Assembly (NCBI RefSeq): GCF_030272615.1
Contig: NC_081405.1
Coordinates: 606,489,677-606,553,676, forward strand
DNA from: Cryptomeria japonica
Taxonomy: Eukaryota > Streptophyta > Pinopsida > Cupressales > Cupressaceae
Length of the DNA: 64,000 nt
Direction: 5' to 3'
The translations under genes and the position numbers were made by a program. Positions 56,501 to 64,000 of the stretch are shown here, one piece after another. Numbering within the stretch: position 1 is the stretch's first letter; each line of letters begins with the position of its first letter. The notes beneath the pieces were generated by a model. It saw nothing but the letters and a program-made list of their open reading frames with translations, had not been told where the DNA came from and made no database searches.

Positions 56501-56562
56501 TAGACGGTATGCCTCTTAAAGACCCTATAAACGCTATGCACTTGCGTAGATACTATGCTTAA
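53512..56562 (+). pseudogene. E2 pol: RT, RNase H, second RNase H, integrase (TGA-interrupted)
   Basis: Same frame as the upstream ORF. RT holds FRDLNKAS, PFGLKNASATYQRAM and YVDD (53935-53946). RT-linked RNase H follows (LLYTAASSHALAALLAQ, YSAIERQCLAL). A second, archaeal-like RNase H has LYFDGTKCR (Asp at 54823), NNIAEYEAL, FGDSQLI and RHADAMA, the hallmark of Tat elements. The integrase zinc region ends KKCHQCQRH; the catalytic core has WGLDLI (55708), FDNGTSF (55891) and NGQAESSNK (Glu 55999), the last two 35 residues apart. TGA at 55834-55836 breaks integrase; CGA is expected. It ends at 56562 after a GPYIV..Y.I C-terminal domain. Nearly all catalytic residues are kept. Confidence 0.92.
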
Positions 56563-57079
56563 TTCCTCATTATTTATCATTTATCTATTTCCTTTCTCAC
56601 TTTTTCAAAATTGGACAATATGTTAACATATCTTTGTTAGAGCAAATAGAATTAAATGATGTCTTGTTTAATCTATATTGCTTCGTTCTTGACAAGCATG
56701 TTTCTTTACTTTATGGTTTGTCTTGAATTCATTTATGTAAATTGAAAAAGATTTATATTTTCATTATGTTGACATATTATACAATGTTTTTATGTGTTAA
56801 GTTGAACCATGTCATGTTGTGTTTAAATTCAAATTAAATCACATTGGTTATATGATTCATAGGCTTAATACATACTTTCTTCCTTATCATCAATGTAGTA
56901 CTTGATTAAATATTTTAATTAAGTCACACATGTATCAATTTAATCATGGTGCATTGAGAAATCAATCACATGGAAATTAAATTCAGAACATACATGTACA
57001 TCTACCAAATGTCTTAACTTTAATCACAATACACATTGTTTAGGCATTAAAGATAACACATTTGAGACAAAGAAACATG

Positions 57080-57115
<36 letters not shown>

Positions 57116-57176
57116 GATCAATATACAAAGGTAGGTCACTACACATCCAAAATGTGACCTACCCTACATCATAAAA
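56563..57176 (+). other. E2 spacer between pol and the antisense gene
   Basis: AT-rich, with a (TA)n(TG)n microsatellite at about 57080-57115. No frame. It should hold the antisense gene's 3' end. Confidence 0.5.
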
Positions 57177-59613
57177 TCATCTCCTATCCCTAGGGCTGGT
57201 GGCTGGAGAGTGACGACTAGATGCTCCCTCCTGATTCGGCTGTGCAGGTGGACCCATGGGGGTATACCGTGATATAGATCGTGAATGGCTCCGAGAGGAA
57301 CTTCTACGATCCCTATCCATAAGGATAGCGCGATACGAGGTAGCCTCGGCCTGAGCTGCTGCTAGATCACGCTATGCTCGCTGAAGGTCCTCTGATAGAG
57401 CCCGCTCTCTCTCCCTCCATATCTCTACCTGTACTCGAAATGGGGAAAACAAATCATCATGCCGACCCACGTTCCCTTGAGGTCTATAAGCAACCTGTGA
57501 GGAACTAGGGATCTGCGCTGTCGTAGAGATATCTGTCACTGCTTGCTGGATCAAGGAGTGCCACTCCTGCACATTAGCTGTCGCAGTGGAATAGATTTTG
57601 TGTCAGTACCATTTTATATCATCAAAACATCAATCAATCAATTTAAACCTACTATACCTGGATCTCCCTCACATCAGTAGGGATCGTGATATGGTAGCAT
57701 CTGTAACTGGGAACTACTAGGCTCCCCACGCTCAAACGATTTGTGCGCGATAAGTGCAGGTCTTCGTAACGCCTCATGTTCCCCCTTTTGGGGAATAACG
57801 GGAGGATCTAAGGCTACGGTATCATCCCCTGAATGGTGAGGAGCTGCATCTAACTCCTCCTCATCATCTCTATCCTCATCCTCCTCGTCATCCTCATCCT
57901 CATTTGCATCCTCGTTCTCCTCATCATCATCTCTCTCCTCCTCCTCGTCATCCTCGTCCTCCTCCTCCTCGGCACTAGGCTGATCTCCTATAGGCGGATC
58001 AGGACCTCCTGCCTCCTCATGACCCTCTCCCTCCTCTGGCTCCTCTAACCTGGATCCCTGATCCTCATCTCAGTCTCCATGCCTCCATGGGCTTGGATGG
58101 CCTGTCGGGTGATCTGGTGGAAAGGTAGGCCCTGGGTATGATCTCACAAACCAGGAATGATACCTGCGCTGTGCCCCGGGGTCTGCAGCATAATCAGTGA
58201 CCACATCCTAATCGGACCCCTCTCTATCTGTGATCTCGATATCATCTATCGTCGGTCTCGCTACTGCTCTGGGTCTCGGAAGGACTCGCGAGCGTTGAGT
58301 GTAGATGGGCACATCGGCTGGGACACACTGCTCTAGCCCGAACTGCCTCCGTATTCGGTCGAAGTAGAATGGGACTATGATGTGTGGATATCGTCCTCTC
58401 AGTAGGTGGTTCCTCTGTAGGCATGCTAACTGTCTCTCCATCCCATCCCATCTGTGCATCCGCAGATATGGTCTCCACACGGTCACCTCGGCTGTCAATC
58501 TGTCAACTATCACTCTCCAATACAATAGATCTCCAAATCTCCACTTGCTGGTAAGTGGATAAGCAAATACCCTAGGTCGCTCGCTAGCCGTACTCATCGG
58601 ATAGCCGACAGGCCTGGTGCATGTAAAGTGCTCAAATATCCACACCTGCAGAAGTGTGCATGTCATCAAGCTGCAACCCTGTCCGAAAACATACTCCTCG
58701 AGGTCATGATAGAGATGTGCAAGCATACTCCGACCCCAGGCATATACTCTCTTGTGTCTCTCCATAGCCCTGATGCACCATGTGAGACCCCCATGCATGT
58801 GTGTACCTCGCCCATTAGGGCAGACAGCTAGTGCAATGATGGCTATCATAAGACGTCTCATGAGGGGCACCTCTCCTGTAGGATGTAAGAGCCAGCTGAC
58901 CATGATACGACCTCTCGTCTCACTCAGCATGACTCTCCCTATGCAATATACCTGCTCCCTCTGATGATCCTCTACTGACCGATCGGTCGCATATGTCACG
59001 GTAGCTCCTCTGATCGGTAGGCGAAGAATGTGGTACACATCCTCAAGTGTCACCATCATCTCCCCTACTGGAAGCTAGAACGTGCATGTGTCAGGATCCC
59101 ATCGCTCCATGAATGCCATCAGCATCGCGGGATGAAATCGGATGGCCGGCATAAGAATCATAGACCACAAACCTACTATCGACAATGTGTCTCTCTCTGC
59201 CTGAGTGAGTCGGGGAATCTGATCTCGCAAACTGCAAAGAATCTGTCCCACCATGTGCTCTCTCATATACGGGAGACCCTGCATCACAAAAATATAACTA
59301 TAATCAGTACTCAATCATCAAAAATCATTCATGCAAAACTGTCGAACATCGTATGCTAACCCTGGCATCTCTCGCAAAGTCCTGATTGGGGCCATGGTGC
59401 CTTGTCAGGGACCATGGCGCCCTGAAGGGACCATGGCACCCTGTGTGGGACCCACGGTCGGGTTCCAGGGCCCGCAAACGATCACAGAAAGTCAAATGCA
59501 AAAAATCAAAAGTCAACGTTCAGTCAACTCACCTCGTCCAGTGGCTCGTCGTCAATCACGGCCTATCGCATGATCTCAATCCTCGTGGGACGCTCCGGTC
59601 GTCGTGAAGGCAT
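57177..59613 (-). pseudogene. Antisense plant-mobile-domain (PMD/MAIN-like) gene in E2, three exons
   Basis: Model: exons 59613-59533, 59278-57658 and 57577-57177; GT-AG introns of 254 and 80 bp. Summed length 2103 nt equals 701 codons with no slip. The short first exon starts MPSRRPERPTRIEIMR. The PMD core includes LPVGEMMVTLEDVYHILRLP, then MVSWLLHP and WIFEHF, as in the plant mobile domain family. An acidic D/E-rich tail is encoded at about 58000-57840. Exon 3 has a short coiled coil (EIWRERERALSEDLQRA) and an RS-rich end (RRSSSRSHSRS). Stops: TAG at 59563, 59075, 58208 and 57372; TGA at 58070 and 57674. PMD genes are known both as host silencing factors (MAIN) and as cargo of plant transposons. 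The role of this copy is unknown. Confidence 0.78.
59279..59532 (-). other. Intron 1 of the E2 PMD gene, carrying LTR-like GC-rich motifs
   Basis: GTGAGT...TGATGCAG on the minus strand. The plus strand at 59392-59470 has three CCATGGYRCCCTG repeats, similar to the GC-rich units of the E1 and E2 LTRs. Confidence 0.6.
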
Positions 59614-60178
59614 GATGATGGCTATGTGGGCTCTTCTGCAATGAACAATACTCAGAATCAACAAAGTGACAAATGCAAATGTCTCTTTCAAGGTATATAC
59701 GTTCATTCCTTTACATTTACTTTCAAAACCCTAATTTTCCTCTATCACTCATTTCATCATAACTCGAGTTTGGGAGATGCGATTTTCGAACAGTTTGTTG
59801 CGTAGGAATCGTATTTTCGCTCCCCTACTCTTGGGATGTTCCAAAAAGTGCTCTGATGAAGCCTTTTCAGTGAACATCCCTCATCAACACTCTCTTACAC
59901 AATTTGTCGTAAGTAAACATGCTACCCTGTTTCACCTCCCTAATAAGCAAGTCGAAACAAGGGGGGGCATACAGCTACTCGCAAATTTTATCACCTTCCT
60001 TAGTAAGCATTAGGTGATTTTGTGATCTAACGTGTGTTTTGTAGGGTGCGGTTCCTAACTGTGTACTGCAGATACCGCTGGGGGCTTCGTCCGACAACTT
60101 ATGGATATATCCTTTTTCAAATGATGTTTACTTTTTATACTTTAGCTTGCATATGCACGTAGTACTCATATGACCGCT
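59614..60178 (+). other. E2 region upstream of the PMD gene / 3' untranslated region
   Basis: No frame of note. It should include the antisense promoter; I see no clear TATA box. GGGGGGGCATACA at 59961 resembles the E1 3' region. Confidence 0.45.
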
Positions 60179-60193
60179 AAAGTGGGGGCTAAA
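60179..60193 (+). other. E2 polypurine tract
   Basis: AAAGTGGGGGCTAAA directly before the 3' LTR, identical to E1 (7198-7212), with the preceding CCGCT also shared. Confidence 0.85.
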
Positions 60194-61840
60194 TGTAATG
60201 TCATAAATTGTACGCACTTGCTAAAGCAGTAAAATTTAACACCTAGTTTAGCACCCGCCTTGGCGCAGTTGCATTTTGCATTGCATTTCCCCTTTAGCAC
60301 TTAATTAATCAAATTAATTAGGTCTAAAGGTTCTATTTCATCATTTTCCACATCATAAAGTCAGGCCCTTTCATTAAAGCGTGCCCCTTTAATTTTATTC
60401 TTCCAATACACTACTTAATCAAAAACCCTAATTAGGCCCTATTCTGAGCTTGGGGGCTTGATTTCGGGGGTCAAAACATCTCGAAATCACCTGTAACTTC
60501 GGGATTCTCTCTAAAATCATCATATCTGACGGCCCTGAAAATTTGGTGAAAAGTTGTCGGGACCGTGGCGCCCAGAATGCACACGGTCCCGGACATTTTT
60601 CCCGAAATTTTAGGAGCGCGATCCAGTCATAAAATAAAGCTTAACCCCAAGAAATTGGCGGGATATTCAATCTCTAGGTCGGCCAAAAGTTGGAATTAAG
60701 ACCTAGGGTTCCATACATAAGAGCTCTCTTTCTTCATTTGAAGGGATCCGAATTTTGTTATCAGGAACCTCATATGCAGCGAAAGAGCAGATCTTTGAAG
60801 ACTTCAACAACTTTCAACATCCCTCTATCAAGCATTTATCAAATCCATTCATCCATTTAGGGCTTGGAAGACATTGAAGAACAATAGGAGATCACCGACT
60901 GAAGATTGGCTTGTACCTCTCCCTTGGGGGTTGGGTATGGTTTCATGTTGTTTTCATGTCTTTGCATAAGCTTCAATATATCATTTATCCATGCTTTAGA
61001 TCACTTTGCATCTTGATTTAGAGCATTTACATTATCATTTATAAGCAATTAGGGTTTACTTTCTAGGTTGCTCTAGTTTGCTTACTTGCATTTTAGATCT
61101 TGCACACACACAAGGTCTGCACACACATTACTTTTACAATACAACTTGGCTATTCGTGGAGGTGGAAATCACCGAAGTGGGGGTTTGACTAAGGCAAAAC
61201 CCTATATAGCCACCCAAACACCTTTTTCAGATATAAGTGCAGGTTTCGAGACTCGGACGACGCCGCAGGTTGCAGATCCGAAAAAAGCAGGTCGAGACAG
61301 CACCCCACACCAAATTGCAGAGCAAGATACCAAGACAGGGGTGTGGGGCACCCTGGTCCTGCCAGGATAGGGGCGTTGGGCACCCTGGTCCCTGGGACAG
61401 AGGCGCTGGGCGCCCTGGTCCTCCTGACAGACAACATTTCAGACAGTTTCTAGAGTGCAAAACAGCAGTTTCAGGTGCAGAATCAGGACAGTGGCGCCCG
61501 CGCCCCCGTCCCGAACATTTCCACTCAAATTTTGACTCCGGGTACGCATTTTCATTCTTGTCTTATCTTTGTATTTACAGCTTTCCATTGTTTAAGTTCA
61601 ATTCTGCAATCTTGTTATTAGTTCATACTTGCATTCTAGGGTTAGGAATTGAACTTGCATAATCTTACCTTTCAATTACAACAAAGGAATAGAAATCCTA
61701 ATAGGTAGCCCGTGGCTCTCTCTTTCACAAAAAGAAGTAGCCAATTGTGTGATACCTCTAGACTCTTTCATATTCCGTAATGTGTGACAAAAGGTAGGAT
61801 TAGGGCATGATAACCTAGTCTCGCTTTTTTCCCCCACACA
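60194..61840 (+). repeat. E2 3' LTR (1647 bp)
   Basis: TGTAATGTCATAAATTG ... CCCCCACACA. Collinear with 49191-50850, including the hairpin module (about 60512-60617) and GC-rich units (about 61333-61422). Confidence 0.93.
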
Positions 61841-61845
61841 ACAAT
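61841..61845. repeat. E2 right target-site duplication (ACAAT)
   Basis: Follows the LTR end CCCCCACACA and matches 49186-49190. Confidence 0.9.
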
Positions 61846-62429
61846 ATCTTTTCTTCACTTCTTAGCTCAGCTATCCTTCATGCTCTCTATTGCACTCTAT
61901 CATTTTTTCATGGATACCTTCTTCACTTCCTTGTTCTATCTTCTTCACCTCTTTGTTGTACCTTTCTTTGCTTTCGATTCTCTGCCAATATTATGCTCAA
62001 AACCTGAGCCCACACTTCTACATAAATCTCTTCGATCTTCTGCTCTGTGACTTGTTTTGTGTCTTTGTTGCTCACATCTAACTCACCTCTTGATTTCTCC
62101 TCTACTATACTCATCATCTAGAACACATTTCACCTGATCTTTAGCAAGAGTGCATTGGCAATCCCTCTTGGTCCTCTATTATTTTTCTCTCAGCGTTCAT
62201 TCTCAGCTATATCTTATCTTCTCCCTACCTGTTGATCGTTTAGCATGCAATCTTTTATGTGATGTTGTGCTTACTATGGTGTCGTTACGTGTGTTGAAAC
62301 TTCTTCTTTGTGCCTGGTTTTCTATCTTCTATTATGCATCCTCTGTCTTTCCTTCTCTTCTTTTCTTTTCTGCACACTTACTCCTCATACACACCCTCTT
62401 CACATTCTCAACTCGACGCTCACACCTTT
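61846..62429. repeat. Right flank, repeat copy 1
   Basis: Pyrimidine-rich sequence. About 62060-62345 is similar to 63080-63350 (for example TTTAGCATGCAATCT at 62238 and 63236). No coding support. Confidence 0.4.
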
Positions 62430-62965
62430 TTCTATTAGGAATTGCATGCAAAAAAATATCAATTGTATGAAAATAAATATTAAACACAAGAATGAAAAAC
62501 CACAAAAACAATAACACCGAAAAAACAATATTTAACGTGGTTCACCCAATCTCAGGCTACATCCACCAAACAAAAGTCCAATATTATTATCCAATAAATC
62601 ATAACTGATTACAACCAACAATCCCCTTGCAACTTAATACCGTTGCAAATTGCTACAAAATTATCTTAAAAAACCCTAACCCTTAGTATTTTTATCAAGA
62701 TTTATGTCAGTTACAAAATTAGGGTTACAACATGTCAGCCAATAGAAAAATAACGCCTAGTGCCTTTATTAAATAATAAGTCTTTTTGGTCTCGCGAGGC
62801 GCTGCCCCTCGACCCCACCCTATATCATGATAAGGAGTGCGCCAAGGGTGCTTCCCCTTGAACCCATCTTGGGGGCGCTGTCTCCAAACCCCATCGAAAA
62901 ATATGGGGGCAAACCACGCCAATAGAAATAGAGAAAATTTAACCTTTGAATCTGATTAGGCTCCA
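62430..62965 (-). repeat. LTR-like fragment
   Basis: Contains TATTTAACGTGGTTCACCCA (62529-62548), a motif common near the ends of plant copia LTRs. On the minus strand its right side begins TGTTATATGGAGCC. It separates the two similar flank segments. Boundaries are not proved. Confidence 0.35.
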
Positions 62966-64000
62966 TATAACAACATTTTCTTCTTGCACCAGCTTCTCCT
63001 GTGCACTCCTTTGCACCTCTCTGTAACTCCTTCAGACATCACACACGCTCTTTGCTCTGTCTTTTAGCTCACTCTAAAACTTGCCTCTTACTTCTCCTTT
63101 GTTGTGCTTACTATGTTCACCACAATTCGCCTTACCTCTAGCAGGAGCGCATCTGATAATTCTTCTTGTTCCTCTACTAATCTGCTCTTTGCTTTGATTC
63201 TTAGTTGTCTCTTGTCCACCCTTCACCTCTAATCATTTAGCATGCAATCTCTTTTGCGGTGTTATGTCTGCTTAGGCATTGTGTTATGTGCACCTGCTAA
63301 AACAACTTCTCTTTGTCCCTGTAGTTTTTCCTATGTTCTATAACCTTTGTTTTTGCAGAGTTTCTTCACTTGCACTCCAACACTAACTCTATCAACTACT
63401 ACACATACCTACTAAGTTTACTTCTTGGTCAAGTACGTACCCCAAAGGTTTTCCCTCCAAAAGGGAAATTCAAAAATAATCTTTTCGAGCCACTAAATAA
63501 TTTATTCTCTTCATTTTAGACTGGTAGCAACCTTCATTAAATTTCCACTTTCTTCTTATTCACTGCAACTTTTGCAATCTGATTTTATTTTGTACACAAT
63601 CCCCATTCTAGAAATGATCGATTTGTCCTCTATTCAACATTAACTCCATTTTTTTATTTTTTGGTCAAACTGCAAATCTTCTTTCATACGTATGCTTCTT
63701 TCAAATTCAAAGACCAACCAACAAAATGGTTTTTCATTGTCCACCTAACCCTCACAACTCACTCAGAAGCATAGTGGATGGTGGAACCCATCAAGATATT
63801 CCTGTCGTGCTCTGTGAAGTGTACATGTACCTGCAACCACAATGCACTCAATAAATCATTATAAGCAATGATTAGAAAATTGAAACAATGGAAGACAAAA
63901 CCATAGCTAATCGACTTATTGCCTCCTAGTAAATGCGAGTACGAATTTTGCTCTCAGATCTTAGTATGCAAATTCCACTGACTTGACTACACTTAGATGG
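62966..64000. repeat. Right flank, repeat copy 2 and unassigned sequence
   Basis: The segment 63080-63350 is similar to 62060-62345. Beyond 63400 I see nothing I can name. Confidence 0.35.

Larger units (their letters stand above)
49191..61840 (+). mobile_element. E2: Tat-lineage Ty3-gypsy retrotransposon without gag, with an antisense PMD gene
   Basis: LTRs at 49191-50850 and 60194-61840. A perfect ACAAT duplication is at 49186-49190 and 61841-61845. Internal order: primer site, protease-containing ORF, RT, RNase H, second RNase H, integrase, a 3.6-kb 3' region with an antisense gene, polypurine tract. The second RNase H and the extra antisense gene are features of the Tat lineage. No Retrotrans_gag domain or zinc knuckle is visible. 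Confidence 0.93.

Noticed and set aside
58377-59359. Plus-strand frames opposite the PMD gene
   Set aside because: The minus strand gives a coherent spliced PMD gene; these are antisense shadows.

Overview
This window is plant nuclear DNA made almost entirely of transposable elements nested inside one another. I find no convincing single-copy host gene, tRNA or rRNA. The evidence for a plant with a large, repeat-rich genome is the set of element types: Ty1-copia and Ty3-gypsy (Tat-lineage) LTR retrotransposons, initiator-Met tRNA primer sites, a plant-mobile-domain gene, and GT-AG introns of 80-250 bp. A gymnosperm is plausible but cannot be proved from this sequence.

Left two thirds (1-44926). 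The outermost layer is a minus-strand LTR element, called E here. Its 5' LTR is at 43762-44926, and it carries a coiled-coil/zinc-knuckle ORF (42485-43708) and a long unknown ORF that starts at 42001 and leaves the window at base 1. Two elements sit inside that long ORF. One is a Ty1-copia element on the minus strand (34267-41946, target duplication GAAAT). The other is a minus-strand element with LTRs of about 4.35 kb and no retroviral coding, similar to a LARD (121-31329, target duplication CATTG). When each insertion and one duplication copy are removed in reading, E's frame continues across both joins. The LARD is itself invaded twice. A gag-only Ty3-gypsy element (E1, 583-8409, CATTT) splits its 3' LTR. 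A 10.9-kb DNA transposon (about 12970-23872) sits in its internal region.

The DNA transposon is the most unusual object. It has terminal inverted repeats, and both ends carry clusters of a 12-bp palindrome related to GTTCGAGCGAAC. It holds two convergent, intron-containing, decayed genes: a five-exon DDE transposase on the minus strand and an unknown gene B on the plus strand. Between the left end and gene B lie a tandem array with a period of about 230 bp and a (CT)n tract.

Right third (44927-64000). Decayed coding fragments and copia-type LTR remnants lead into E2 (49191-61840, target duplication ACAAT), a plus-strand Tat-lineage element. E2 has protease, reverse transcriptase, two RNase H domains and integrase, but no visible gag domain. 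Between pol and the 3' LTR it carries an antisense three-exon plant-mobile-domain (PMD/MAIN-like) gene. E1 (gag, no pol) and E2 (pol, no gag) have the same primer-binding site, the same polypurine tract and a shared hairpin-bearing module, so they look like complementary members of one family. The remaining right flank holds divergent repeats and LTR-like fragments.

All the coding regions are decayed. The in-frame stops are mostly TAG where CAG is expected and TGA where CGA is expected, with few TAA. This is the pattern expected from deamination of methylated cytosine at CHG and CG sites.
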